A stretch of DNA of 64,000 nt from an uncultured Flavobacteriaceae bacterium (GTDB lineage Bacteria; Bacteroidota; Bacteroidia; Flavobacteriales; Flavobacteriaceae): assembly GCA_913065125.1 (NCBI GenBank), contig CAJYAG010000002.1, forward strand, positions 620,001 through 684,000, in the 5' to 3' direction. The notes beneath the pieces are model-generated. The model saw nothing but the letters and a program-made list of their open reading frames with translations, was not told the DNA's origin and did not search any database. The position numbers were made by a program, and so were the translations under genes. This document shows positions 1 through 8,163 of the stretch, piece by piece (the first letter of the stretch is position 1; each line of letters opens with the position of its first letter).

Positions 1-450
1 CATATTTCCATACCCAATCAATCCAACCGTTTTTCCGTCTAACTCCAATCCTCGATTGTCTTCACGCAACCATTTTCCGTTTCTAACTTCGGTATCGGCT
101 TTGTTTAATTTATTAAATAAAGAAAGTAACATTCCCAACGCGTGTTCTCCAACAGCATTTCTGTTTCCTTCTGGAGCAGAAATTAAATGGATGTTTTTTT
201 GTTGTGCATACTCACAATCAATATTTTCTAATCCCGCACCAACGCGTCCAATAAATTTTAAGTTGGTTGCTTTGTCAAGAAAATTTTTATCAATAGAAAA
301 CCGACTTCTAATGATAATTCCGTCATACAAATGAATTTTAGCTTCAATTTCAGATTTTGAAGACAAAAAATCTTCATCATTTGTAAAACCCAATTCGTTT
401 AGTTGGTTTAACAATAATGGATGATTAGAGTCTAAATGTAGAATTTTCAT
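1..450 (-). CDS. D-2-hydroxyacid dehydrogenase (phosphoglycerate dehydrogenase-like), 3' part outside window
   Basis: The reverse strand encodes 150 residues from an ATG at 450 and runs off the left edge in frame. The N-terminal half has the D-isomer-specific 2-hydroxyacid dehydrogenase pattern: an IIIRSR segment, FIGRVGAGLENID, the substrate-loop SAPEGNRNAVGEHALGMLL, and the beginning of the NAD-binding Rossmann motif VGLIGYGNM at the edge. Members oxidise 2-hydroxy acids with NAD; the closest functional guess is 3-phosphoglycerate dehydrogenase (serine synthesis), but the C-terminal half with the catalytic Glu and His is missing, so substrate cannot be decided. The longest plus-strand frame here (56-334) is only its shadow. 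Confidence 0.85.
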   Translation of the reverse strand, partial: MKILHLDSNHPLLLNQLNELGFTNDEDFLSSKSEIEAKIHLYDGIIIRSRFSIDKNFLDKATNLKFIGRVGAGLENIDCEYAQQKNIHLISAPEGNRNAVGEHALGMLLSLFNKLNKADTEVRNGKWLREDNRGLELDGKTVGLIGYGNM

Positions 451-513
451 GAACGGATAATTAGATTTTTGGATTGTTAGACTTTTAAAGTGGTATTAAA
501 TTTAAACATCATT

Positions 514-627
514 TTAATAATTTGATTTAGAAAACTTTGAAGCTCTTCTCAATTGGGAAATCACACCAAATTTTTCTTCTTCAGGAAACGTTTTCGTTAC
601 AAGATAAATTTCTTTAGAAAAAGACAT
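514..627 (-). pseudogene. Remnant of a four-helix-bundle (23S rRNA intervening-sequence-type) protein gene
   Basis: A 37-codon frame reads MSFSKEIYLVTKTFPEEEKF followed by GVISQLRRAS. This is the characteristic helix 1/helix 2 segment of the four-helix-bundle family (pattern SKEIYxxTxxFPxEExFGLxSQxRRAA). Normal members are about 115-130 aa; here the N-terminal Y-x-x-L-x-V-W part is lost (an in-frame stop lies four codons upstream of the ATG) and everything after the RRAS segment is missing. I read it as a decayed fragment between the dehydrogenase gene and panB, not an expressed gene. Confidence 0.65.
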
Positions 628-697
628 GCTTAACTGCTAAAATTTTAAATCTTTATATCTGTGCATTCAAATTAATCTAACAATCTAGTAATTTAAC

Positions 698-1516
698 CTA
701 ATATTGCTCACTTTCATTTGGAAAATCTGCACTTTTAACATCTGCATTGTATTGTTTAAAAGCAGAAGTCATTTCATCATACAAATCAGAATATCTACGC
801 AGAAAACGCGGATTAAATTCGTGTGTCATTCCCAACATATCGTGGGTAACTAAAACCTGACCATCTACTCCGCCACCAGCACCAATTCCGATTACAGGAA
901 TTGAAATACTTTCGGCAACCTTTTGTGCCAAAGCAGCAGGTACTTTCTCTAAAACAATTGCAAAACAACCGATACGTTCTAATAATAAAGCATCTTCTAG
1001 TAATTTATCTGCTTCTTCTTCCTCTTTTGCTCTTACTGTGTACGTTCCGAATTTATAAATAGATTGTGGGGTTAAACCTAAATGTCCCATTACCGGGATT
1101 CCGGCATTTAAAATACGTTTGATAGATTCTTTTATCTCTTTTCCGCCTTCAAGTTTTACTGAATGTCCGCCAGATTCTTTCATAATTCTGATGGCAGAAC
1201 GCAAGGCTTCTTTTGGATCGGATTGATAACTACCAAAAGGCAAGTCTACCACCACCAAACTACGCTCAATTCCTCTAACTACAGAGCTTGCGTGATAAAT
1301 CATTTGATCTAAGGTAATGGGTAATGTAGTTTCATGACCAGCCATTACGTTTGAGGCAGAATCGCCAACTAAAATGACATCAATTCCGGCGCCATCAACA
1401 ATTTTTGCCATGGTATAATCGTACGCAGTTAGCATTGATATTTTTTGACCATTAGCTTTCATATCTACTAATGATTTTGTGGTAACTCTTTTATATTGTT
1501 TTTTTGCAACAGACAT
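698..1516 (-). CDS. panB: 3-methyl-2-oxobutanoate hydroxymethyltransferase
   Basis: PanB transfers a hydroxymethyl group from 5,10-methylene-tetrahydrofolate to 2-oxoisovalerate, giving ketopantoate, the first committed step of pantothenate/CoA synthesis in the cytoplasm. The 272-aa product has the usual family length and all hallmark segments: [10 protein letters not shown] near residue 31, [20 protein letters not shown] with the metal-binding Asp52, Asp91 in [10 protein letters not shown], Lys121/Glu123 in [16 protein letters not shown], and [20 protein letters not shown]. It is a stand-alone gene here; panC is not adjacent. Identification is secure. Confidence 0.97.
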   Translation of the reverse strand: MSVAKKQYKRVTTKSLVDMKANGQKISMLTAYDYTMAKIVDGAGIDVILVGDSASNVMAGHETTLPITLDQMIYHASSVVRGIERSLVVVDLPFGSYQSDPKEALRSAIRIMKESGGHSVKLEGGKEIKESIKRILNAGIPVMGHLGLTPQSIYKFGTYTVRAKEEEEADKLLEDALLLERIGCFAIVLEKVPAALAQKVAESISIPVIGIGAGGGVDGQVLVTHDMLGMTHEFNPRFLRRYSDLYDEMTSAFKQYNADVKSADFPNESEQY

Positions 1517-1663
1517 TTTCTATAGTTTTAACAGTGGTAAAAATACACATTTATTTTGTTCGGGTTTTCTTTTTTGTTATAGTTAATCTACTGAGAACCT
1601 TTTAAAAAGTATTTTTTATACCTTGGCAAATCAATTGTTTTATGCAACATAATCAGAATAAAG

Positions 1664-2143
1664 ATGAAAAGAGCAATCACATTTTTACTTTTACTAACAC
1701 TTGTTTTTTCTACGAATGCCCAAAATAAGGACGATAAAAAAGCCGTTAGAGTAACCATACAAAATTTTTTTAAAGGATTTCATAAAGGAGATGTTGCACT
1801 TTTAAAAACCACCATTCATAAAGATTTATATGCCCAAACGACACTTGTAAATAGTAAAGAAGAAAATATTTTGAGGCCAGCTACTAAAGCCTACGATAAT
1901 TTAATAAATTTTGCTAAAAACGTAAAATCAACAGATAATTATTTTGAAAAAATACTTTCCTATACCATTCAGGTTGATGGAAATTTAGCTTCAGTTTGGA
2001 CGCCTTACGAATTTTATGTCAACGAAAAATTTAGTCATTGTGGCGCAAATTCTTTTCAACTTTTTAATAATAATGGCAACTGGGAAATCATTTATTTGAT
2101 AGATACACGAAGAAAAACCGATTGTAAAATTTCTAAAAAATAA
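1664..2143 (+). CDS. Exported NTF2/SnoaL-like (lumazine-binding-like) protein
   Basis: A 159-aa protein with a cleavable signal peptide (MKRAITFLLLLTLVFSTNAQ). The mature part resembles the cystatin-like NTF2 fold group annotated as putative lumazine-binding/nuclear transport factor 2 family: VTIQNFFKGFHKGDVALLKTTIHKD at the start, a central VDGNLASVWTPYEFYVNEKF strand pair, and a C-terminal FQLFNNNGNWEIIYLIDTRR strand. Such proteins are periplasmic or secreted small-ligand binders of mostly unknown role. The next gene starts 5 bp downstream, so the two probably form an operon. Specific ligand unknown. Confidence 0.7.
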   Translation: MKRAITFLLLLTLVFSTNAQNKDDKKAVRVTIQNFFKGFHKGDVALLKTTIHKDLYAQTTLVNSKEENILRPATKAYDNLINFAKNVKSTDNYFEKILSYTIQVDGNLASVWTPYEFYVNEKFSHCGANSFQLFNNNGNWEIIYLIDTRRKTDCKISKK

Positions 2144-2148
2144 CATTA

Positions 2149-3090
2149 ATGAAAATAGTAATCACATTTTTTTTATTGCTTTCTATAACTGTTTCGTCTC
2201 AAAATATTCAGAAGGTATTTCCAGAAATACTTAAAGAATTTCCACAAGTTAGAGATTTTGCGATGACCACAAATCAAGATGAAATTTATTTTACAGTAGA
2301 TAGTTATAAGAAAGAATATTCTTTTATCGCTTTTACAAAAAAAGTGAATAATCAATGGTCACAACCAGCTGTTGCATCTTTTTCTGGTATGTATAAAGAT
2401 TTAGAGCCGTTTCTTTCTCCAAATGGATTAAAATTATTTTTTGCTTCTAATCGAATCAATAATACGGCTAAAGAATCAAAAAAAGATATAGATATTTGGT
2501 ATGTAGAAAGAGTTTCTTTGGCAAGTAAATGGTCAGAACCTAAAAATGTTGGCGCAATAATTAACACAAGCGCAAATGAATATTATCCTTCTGTAACTGC
2601 CAAAGGAGATTTATTTTTTACTGCTGAATATAAAAATTCGAAAGGAAAAGAAGATATTTATGTAAGTAGATTTTTTAACGGAATGTATACAAAACCAGTT
2701 TCTTTAAGTGCTGGTGTTAACACTGAAAAATACGAGTTTAATGCTTTTGTTGCTCCAGACGAATCTTTTATAATTTTTACATCTTATGGAAGAAAAGATG
2801 ATTTGGGTGGCGGAGATTTATACATTAGTTATAAAGACCAAAATAATAACTGGACAACAGCAAAAAGTTTAGGGAAAGATATTAATTCTAATAAAATTGA
2901 TTATTGTCCGTTTGTAGATATAAAAACCAACACATTATATTTTACAAGTGAAAAAACTACACTCAAAACATCTTTTACATCTCAAAAAAATATTGAAGAA
3001 CTTAAACAGATTTTAAAATTTGAACCTAATGGATTAGGAAAACTTTACAATGTTGATATTTCAACGATCTTAGAAAGAAAAAAAGATTAG
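2149..3090 (+). CDS. Exported PD40/TolB-like beta-propeller protein
   Basis: A 313-aa product with a signal peptide (MKIVITFFLLLSITVSSQ). It contains several WD40-like (PD40) blades recognisable by repeated patterns such as EPFLSPNGLKLFFASNR, YYPSVTAKGDLFFTAEY, NAFVAPDESFIIFTSYG and YCPFVDIKTNTLYFTSE, each an Asp/Asn-rich turn followed by a beta strand. Such propellers in Bacteroidota are envelope proteins often linked to OmpA-type anchors or sensing, but no OmpA or catalytic domain is present here. Translated directly after the NTF2-like gene (5 bp gap). Function unknown beyond fold. Confidence 0.75.
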   Translation: MKIVITFFLLLSITVSSQNIQKVFPEILKEFPQVRDFAMTTNQDEIYFTVDSYKKEYSFIAFTKKVNNQWSQPAVASFSGMYKDLEPFLSPNGLKLFFASNRINNTAKESKKDIDIWYVERVSLASKWSEPKNVGAIINTSANEYYPSVTAKGDLFFTAEYKNSKGKEDIYVSRFFNGMYTKPVSLSAGVNTEKYEFNAFVAPDESFIIFTSYGRKDDLGGGDLYISYKDQNNNWTTAKSLGKDINSNKIDYCPFVDIKTNTLYFTSEKTTLKTSFTSQKNIEELKQILKFEPNGLGKLYNVDISTILERKKD

Positions 3091-3114
3091 AATACATACT
3101 CGTGTAAAATTGAA

Positions 3115-3122
3115 TATCTTTG
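3115..3122 (+). promoter_or_regulatory. -7 element of the sigma-factor operon
   Basis: TATCTTTG matches the flavobacterial -7 consensus TAnnTTTG exactly and lies 16 bp before the sigma-factor ATG, predicting transcription start near 3128 and a leader of about 10 nt. No convincing -33 TTG is at 18-20 bp. Confidence 0.45.
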
Positions 3123-3138
3123 ATGTTCAGAAATTAGA

Positions 3139-3711
3139 ATGTCAGAAAACACCATAAAACATACTTTAGATCCAAATACATGGATTGATAAATACGCAGA
3201 TTATTTATTTAATTACGCGGTTGTTCGTGTAAATAATAGCGATATCGCAAAAGATTTGGTCCAAGAAACTTTTTTTGCAGGATTAAAATCAGCCAAAAAC
3301 TTTGAAGGAAAAGCAGCCGAAAGAACTTGGTTGGTAGCAATTTTAAAACGTAAAGTAATTGATTATTATCGTAAAATAAATTCTAAAAAAGGAAAAGCCG
3401 AAGTTAGAATGAATTTTTATGAAGACGGCGATAATGAAGGAAGATGGATTGAAGAACGTGTTCCTCAAACTTGGGGTAATGATGCCGATAAAATGATAGA
3501 ATCAGCAGAATTAAAATCTGCAATAGACCAATGTATAGCTAATTTACCAGAAAAATACGCGCTGGTTTTTAGAATGAAAACAATTCAAGAATTTGAAACA
3601 GAAGAAATCTGTAAGGAGTTAAATATAACTGCGTCAAATCTGTGGGTTATCATCCACAGAGCAAGAACTCAGCTTAGAAAATGTATGGAAGATAATTGGT
3701 TTAACAGTTAA
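3139..3711 (+). CDS. RNA polymerase sigma factor, ECF/sigma-70 family
   Basis: A 190-aa sigma-70 family protein. Region 2 is seen as SDIAKDLVQETFFAGLKSA followed by AERTWLVAILKRKVIDYYRK, and region 4 as LPEKYALVFRMKTIQEFETE with the recognition helix TASNLWVIIHRARTQLRKCM. There is no sigma 1 or 3 domain, so it is of ECF type. It would redirect RNA polymerase to a small regulon. The next gene (7 bp downstream) encodes a small protein with a HxxxCxxC motif, suggesting a sigma/anti-sigma pair, followed by an O-methyltransferase. Confidence 0.9.
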   Translation: MSENTIKHTLDPNTWIDKYADYLFNYAVVRVNNSDIAKDLVQETFFAGLKSAKNFEGKAAERTWLVAILKRKVIDYYRKINSKKGKAEVRMNFYEDGDNEGRWIEERVPQTWGNDADKMIESAELKSAIDQCIANLPEKYALVFRMKTIQEFETEEICKELNITASNLWVIIHRARTQLRKCMEDNWFNS

Positions 3712-3718
3712 TAATAGC

Positions 3719-3979
3719 ATGGCAAAATTTATAATATCTTGTGATGAAGCAACTACCATTTGCGACAAAAGTCAATATGGAGAAGCAACACTTTTCGAAA
3801 AAATCAAACTAAACTTTCACTTTCTTTTATGTAAAATATGCGGATTGTATACAAAGCAAAATGTAAAAATGACCAAAGTTTACAAGATGAAAGCAACCGA
3901 CTGTAAAAAAGAACAACGTTGTTTATCTGCACAAGAAAAAGAGCATTTAAAAAAGAAACTCCAAGAATTAGAAGCATAA
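3719..3979 (+). CDS. Small soluble zinc-finger (ZAS-like) putative anti-sigma protein
   Basis: An 86-aa protein with no membrane segment. Residues 34-41 read HFLLCKIC, that is H-x3-C-x2-C, the core metal-binding motif of zinc-containing anti-sigma factors; Cys8 and Cys15 lie in CDEATTIC near the N terminus. The rest is a short charged helix ending EHLKKKLQELEA. Its position 7 bp after an ECF sigma gene and 5 bp before the next gene fits co-transcription. Related small proteins occur after sigma genes in other Flavobacteriaceae as I recall. The anti-sigma role is inference; a classical membrane-bound sensor half is absent. Confidence 0.6.
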   Translation: MAKFIISCDEATTICDKSQYGEATLFEKIKLNFHFLLCKICGLYTKQNVKMTKVYKMKATDCKKEQRCLSAQEKEHLKKKLQELEA

Positions 3980-3983
3980 AAAG

Positions 3984-4625
3984 ATGCATTTTTTACCCGA
4001 AAAAATAGACGATTATGTGGTAGAACATTCTCAAAAAGAACCACAAATTTTAAAAGAATTATCTAAAGAAACTTGGCAAAAAGTCTTAAATCCAAGAATG
4101 TTAAGCGGTGCTTTTCAAGGAAGAGTTTTATCGATGCTTTCTAAACTCGTTCAACCAAAAAGCGTTTTAGAAATAGGAACCTATACAGGATACTCTGCAC
4201 TAAGTATTGCCGAAGGTTTGCATCCCGAAGGAACTATTTACACCATTGATAAAAACGAAGAATTGTGTAGTTTGCAAGACAAGTATTTTAAAAAATCGGG
4301 ATTTCAAAACCAAATTCAACAATATGTTGGCAATGCGTTGGAGATCATCCCAACTTTAAACACAACTTTCGATTTGGTTTTTATCGATGCAGATAAATCA
4401 AATTACATTAATTATTTTCATTTGATTATTGACAAAATGAATGCTGGTGGAATTATTTTATCCGATAATGTACTTTGGAGCGGAAAAGTAATTGAAGCCT
4501 TAGATGAAAAAGATATCGATACAAAAGTATTGCTAGCATACAACACACTTTTAAATTCTGATGAAAGATTAGAAACGGTTTTGTTGCCAATAAGAGACGG
4601 ATTGACAATAAGTAGAGTTAAGTAA
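3984..4625 (+). CDS. Class I SAM-dependent O-methyltransferase
   Basis: A 213-aa cation-dependent O-methyltransferase (COG4122, catechol/caffeoyl-CoA OMT type). SAM motif I is VLEIGTYTGYSALSIAEGL, motif II area TIYTIDKNEEL, the metal-binding Asp segment LVFIDADKSNYINYF, and the late metal ligand region GGIILSDNVLWSGKV. Substrate in bacteria is usually unknown; members methylate catechols or 5-hydroxyuridine-type RNA positions. It starts 4 bp after the ZAS-like gene, so it is probably the last gene of the sigma-factor operon and may be part of that regulon. Confidence 0.9.
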   Translation: MHFLPEKIDDYVVEHSQKEPQILKELSKETWQKVLNPRMLSGAFQGRVLSMLSKLVQPKSVLEIGTYTGYSALSIAEGLHPEGTIYTIDKNEELCSLQDKYFKKSGFQNQIQQYVGNALEIIPTLNTTFDLVFIDADKSNYINYFHLIIDKMNAGGIILSDNVLWSGKVIEALDEKDIDTKVLLAYNTLLNSDERLETVLLPIRDGLTISRVK

Positions 4626-4667
4626 ATTATCTTTGATGATTGGTCGAGACTGTTTTGTAATCTAGAA

Positions 4668-4693
4668 CCTCTCGACTCCGCTCGAGGAGACAT
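4668..4693. repeat. Short intergenic repeat of the GACTCCGCTC family
   Basis: The sequence CTCTCGACTCCGCTCGAGGA lies between convergent genes and contains CTCGA/TCGAG arms around a 6-nt loop. A related unit appears in inverted pairs at 43373-43448. Such GACTCCGCTC-type units are common intergenic repeats in flavobacterial genomes; no function is assigned. Confidence 0.5.
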
Positions 4694-4716
4694 TGCTCTA
4701 TATAAATTAAGAAAAA

Positions 4717-4989
4717 TTACATATTCCTTTTTATAGGACCAGTAATTTCGTCTTTTACTTTATTAATTTCTTTGGCAACATCTTTTGCAATATCGGTGTC
4801 AATCCCTTGTTTATCAGCAGTTTCGTTAATTTCTCTTTTGATATCGTTTGTAGCATCCTTTAACTGACGCATACCTTTACCTAAACCACGAGCAATCTCT
4901 GGAATTTTATCTGCACCAAAAAGCATTACCACTAATAAGCCGATAACAATAATTTCTGGACCCCCAATAAATAAAAAATGTGTATTCAT
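4717..4989 (-). CDS. tatA: Twin-arginine translocase subunit TatA/TatE
   Basis: A 90-aa protein with the TatA architecture: a short periplasmic N terminus, one transmembrane helix (about residues 5-23, containing GPEIIVIGLLVVMLF), the FG hinge at 24-25, and an amphipathic helix KIPEIARGLGKGMRQLKDA followed by a charged tail. TatA multimerises to form the passage for folded twin-arginine substrates. tatC is not adjacent, as is usual in Bacteroidota. An exact -7 element (4997-5004) lies 8 bp before the ATG, so the leader is very short. Confidence 0.95.
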   Translation of the reverse strand: MNTHFLFIGGPEIIVIGLLVVMLFGADKIPEIARGLGKGMRQLKDATNDIKREINETADKQGIDTDIAKDVAKEINKVKDEITGPIKRNM

Positions 4990-4996
4990 ACAAATG

Positions 4997-5004
4997 CAAA
5001 GTTA
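4997..5004 (-). promoter_or_regulatory. -7 element of tatA
   Basis: Reverse strand TAACTTTG matches TAnnTTTG and sits 7 nt from the tatA start codon, implying an almost leaderless transcript. No clear TTG at the -33 distance. Confidence 0.4.
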
Positions 5005-5069
5005 ACCATTTCTGTTATTAGATTCTAAAAATAATTGTAATTTAGAAACCTTAACCAAACTCTTTAACA

Positions 5070-6338
5070 ATGCTGCTAAAAAAAATATTCTTTAGCCTTT
5101 TGATAATTGCTTTTTTTGCCAATTGTAAAACTGCCAAATTAAACAGAACAATTTCTAAAAAACTCAATACTTCTTTTTACGAAAATCAATTTACAGGCGT
5201 TTATATTTATGATATAAAAGCAGAAAAAGAAGTCTATAATTACAACGGAGAAAGATATTTTACACCAGCAAGTAATACAAAATTATTTACGTTGTTAACA
5301 GGATTAACGATGTTGCCAGATTCAATTCCGGCTTTTAAATATGCAGTAAATAAAGATACAATTACCATTCAAGGAACTGGAGATCCCACATTTTTACATA
5401 ATTATTTTAATGACAGTACTGCTTTAAAAATGATTGACAAATATGCAAAAGCCAATATAATTATTGATAATATTACCGATAAACGTTTTGGTCCAGGTTG
5501 GGCTTGGGAAGATTTTGATAGTTATTTTAGTGCAGAACGAAGTGCTTTTCCGATGTACGGAAATGTAGTTACGGTTCAGAATGAAGATTCTATAGTTGTG
5601 CAACCAGCATATTATCAAGAGAAAATAAAAGTTACAGAAGATTTTTACGGAAGAGACGAATACAAAAACAACTTTTACTTTAGAAAAGATAGAAAATACG
5701 AAACTGAAATTCCGATGTTAATTGATTCTACGTTGATTGCAACCTTGTGGAATAAAATAGCGCCGAATAAAGTAGCAATCATTAATTCATCAGCATTAAA
5801 ACCATCAACACTTGCGTATAGCGTTCCTGCAGATAGTTTGTATCGACGCATGATGGAAGTGAGTGATAATTTTTTAGCAGAACAAATTTTAATAGTAGCG
5901 TCATCAACGTTGTCAGACACATTAAGTTCTGCAAAAGCTAGAAAATACATGTTAGAAAACGAATTGAAAGATTTAAAACAAGAAGCTCTTTGGGTTGACG
6001 GTTCTGGTTTAAGTAGATACAATTTATTTACGCCATCTACTATTGTTCAGCTATTAACCAAGTTGTATAAAAAAGTTCCACAAGAACGTTTGTTTCACTT
6101 TTTTCCTGTTGGTGGAGAATTCGGGACTATTAAAAGTTGGTACGCTGGTAAAGACAAACCTTATGTGTATGCAAAAACAGGAACTCTAGAAAACAACCAT
6201 AATGTAAGTGGTTTTTTACTAACCAATTCCGGAAAAGTACTAGCGTTTAGTTTTATGAACAATCATTTTAATAAAACAAATAGCGAAATTAAAACCCAAA
6301 TGCAATTAACATTTGAGTGGTTGAGAGATCATTATTAA
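5070..6338 (+). CDS. dacB: D-alanyl-D-alanine carboxypeptidase/endopeptidase (PBP4, peptidase S13)
   Basis: A 422-aa lipoprotein (lipobox ending at Cys19, LIIAFFANC). Penicillin-binding catalytic motifs are complete: SxxK as SNTK at residues 68-71 in TPASNTKLFTLLTGL, SxN as SDN in MEVSDNFLAEQ, and KTG in YAKTGTLENN. PBP4-type enzymes remove terminal D-Ala or cleave DD-crosslinks of peptidoglycan in the periplasm. The insert between SxxK and SxN (domains II/III) has the family pattern with DDFSYYFSAE-like YFSAERSAFPMYGN and IINSSALKPSTLAYS. Stand-alone gene. Confident. Confidence 0.92.
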   Translation: MLLKKIFFSLLIIAFFANCKTAKLNRTISKKLNTSFYENQFTGVYIYDIKAEKEVYNYNGERYFTPASNTKLFTLLTGLTMLPDSIPAFKYAVNKDTITIQGTGDPTFLHNYFNDSTALKMIDKYAKANIIIDNITDKRFGPGWAWEDFDSYFSAERSAFPMYGNVVTVQNEDSIVVQPAYYQEKIKVTEDFYGRDEYKNNFYFRKDRKYETEIPMLIDSTLIATLWNKIAPNKVAIINSSALKPSTLAYSVPADSLYRRMMEVSDNFLAEQILIVASSTLSDTLSSAKARKYMLENELKDLKQEALWVDGSGLSRYNLFTPSTIVQLLTKLYKKVPQERLFHFFPVGGEFGTIKSWYAGKDKPYVYAKTGTLENNHNVSGFLLTNSGKVLAFSFMNNHFNKTNSEIKTQMQLTFEWLRDHY

Positions 6339-6717
6339 AACTACTTTTTCTTACCTACATTTTTCTAAATCTGCGTTTTCAATATTTATCTTTTTTGCTT
6401 TTCGTAAAATTATAGACTTTTTAGTTATTTCCTTAGTAGCTGTAAATCAATATATTAGTCAATTGTGTGTCACTGAAAACCGTGAGTCTTCTCACGGTTT
6501 TCAGTGAGTTAGAAAAACCCCATTTTCCGTGATTGACACGTATGTTTTATTCTTCTATTTTTAAATAAAAAATTGCTGAGGTTTGTTAAGGGAATTACCA
6601 ACCCAAGTCAAAATATGTGAAAACTGTTAAAGACATTAAAATTTACAGACGAGTTATTTAGATTCTGAAAATCGAAAGAGTAGGAATAATTGCTATATTA
6701 ATTTTAAAAAAAACAAA
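6339..6717. other. 379-bp intergenic region before the DUF6973-like lipoprotein operon
   Basis: No ORF of gene quality. It holds the large palindrome at 6470-6507 and a related third element at about 6520-6534. The last 150 bp are plain AT-rich sequence without an exact TAnnTTTG promoter that I can see. Confidence 0.7.
6470..6507. repeat. Perfect 17-bp inverted repeat with AAAACCGTGAG core
   Basis: Arms are TCACTGAAAACCGTGAG and its exact complement around the 4-nt loop TCTT. No T-run follows, so it is not an ordinary terminator. Fourteen bases downstream, CCCCATTTTCCGTG repeats the half-site. A closely related double palindrome is at 52943-52988, also upstream of a lipoprotein gene. Candidate operator, REP-like repeat or RNA hairpin. 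Confidence 0.85.
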
Positions 6718-8163
6718 ATGAAAAAGATTAAACACATCATAGCAATAGCTATGCTGTTAGTTGGCACAATGCTATTAACTAACTGTCAAAACAACGATTT
6801 CGAAGAACTAGTACAAGAAGAACAATTTTTAGGAAAGAAAAAACCTGATAAATTTATCTATTATCGAGGACTAAAAGTAAAAAAACGTTTTAAAGCATCA
6901 GAGAAAGAGTTAAAAGCAAAGAAAGATAAAAAAAGCTTGAAAGCTCTTTATAATAGATTGAGAAAAGAAGCTAGGAAAGGTTCTAAAACTCAAGGTAAAA
7001 AATCTAAAATGAGTTATGAAATAGATGATGAGCCATTAGAAGACGTTGAGTTACCAACACCTGAAATGTTAGTAGAAGCAGCAAAAGTGGTTTTAAATCA
7101 ATTTCCTTATGAAGAAATAGAAAATTATGCTGTAATCTATAGACCTGGTAAAGAATTTCTTGATGAAGAAATGATTAGAGACGATTTCTCAAACTTATCA
7201 GATTCAGAAATTGAAGCCAATGAAGATATAGTAAATGACTATTATTCTGAAAATTTGGATTATATGGTATTGGATGAAATAGCAAATAACCCAGGAACTT
7301 ATAATGGGTTAGGAACAAATTATCAAAAAAATGCTAAAAGCAATGGAGAAATAGCAATAGCACTTTGCACAATTAATGCAGCAAGTGATGATGGTTATGG
7401 ATATGTACGCTCAGCTATTTCATATTTATTAGCTACAGATAGAGCAGATGATTCTTCAACAAATTATTATGCTATTAGAGGTGTAGAACCGTATAATACT
7501 AGAAGAGATGCCTATAGACATATGTTATGGAATTCATTATTGGCGCAATATTATTTTACGATATCATCTAAATTACCACGATTACAGTTTGCAGAGTTTG
7601 TTACGAATACAAGAGAGAGTACTTTATGTAATGCCACTCAAAATCCTATTGACGGAAGAGCGATGGATTACCATAATAATTATGTAGGGAGAAAAATTTG
7701 GAATGACAACACTAGTTATAGAACTATTTTTGGTGTAACCTGGGGTTTAAATAGAAGCACAACATCACATTTGAAAGATTTAGTAAGAGAAAGTGTTGAA
7801 TGGGATGGAGTTTTTATTGTAAAAAAACATCCTTATTATGTAGAAAGTGATCCAAATTATTATAACTTTAGTTATTCCACCCAACAAACTCAAATAGAGG
7901 TTTTGAATATTTCTCCAAATAAACCAGTCTATTTTGAAGCTCCAATAGCTCCTGCAAGATTTATTGCTAGTATTGAATTGGAAACTTATGATTGTGAAGA
8001 TAACGGTGATGATTTTATACCGAAGAACAGCAATAATACAGGAAATTTGTTTAGTATTGTGCCAGATGAAGGCGGTGATTGTTTTAGAGAAATTATTGTA
8101 TACACACCTTTATATTCTAGTTTTATAACTAAAGACGCTAATTATAACCCATATCAATTATGA
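6718..8163 (+). CDS. DUF6973-like lipoprotein
   Basis: A 481-aa lipoprotein (lipobox ends at Cys23, MLLTNC). Residues 40-100 are very Lys-rich and acidic residues dominate 100-180. The C-terminal half carries the signature RRDAYRHMLWNSLLAQYY (Asp264, Arg267, His268, Trp271) and, about 50 residues later, AMDYHNNYVGRKIW (Asp317, Asn320, Asn321, Gly324). The same D-A-x-R-H ... M-D-x-x-N-N-x-x-G arrangement is in the protein at 29180-29794, and I associate it with the uncharacterised DUF6973 group. Its stop overlaps the next start (ATGA), so three genes are translationally coupled. Function unknown; conserved His/Asp/Asn suggests a metal site or enzyme. Confidence 0.7.
   Translation: MKKIKHIIAIAMLLVGTMLLTNCQNNDFEELVQEEQFLGKKKPDKFIYYRGLKVKKRFKASEKELKAKKDKKSLKALYNRLRKEARKGSKTQGKKSKMSYEIDDEPLEDVELPTPEMLVEAAKVVLNQFPYEEIENYAVIYRPGKEFLDEEMIRDDFSNLSDSEIEANEDIVNDYYSENLDYMVLDEIANNPGTYNGLGTNYQKNAKSNGEIAIALCTINAASDDGYGYVRSAISYLLATDRADDSSTNYYAIRGVEPYNTRRDAYRHMLWNSLLAQYYFTISSKLPRLQFAEFVTNTRESTLCNATQNPIDGRAMDYHNNYVGRKIWNDNTSYRTIFGVTWGLNRSTTSHLKDLVRESVEWDGVFIVKKHPYYVESDPNYYNFSYSTQQTQIEVLNISPNKPVYFEAPIAPARFIASIELETYDCEDNGDDFIPKNSNNTGNLFSIVPDEGGDCFREIIVYTPLYSSFITKDANYNPYQL

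Noticed and set aside
56..334. 92-codon plus-strand ORF at the left edge
   Set aside because: It is the opposite-strand shadow of the 2-hydroxyacid dehydrogenase, whose conserved motifs are on the minus strand.
6470..6507. Reading the large palindrome as a dacB terminator
   Set aside because: No T-run follows either strand, it lies 130 bp after the stop codon, and a related structure recurs at 52943 in another context.
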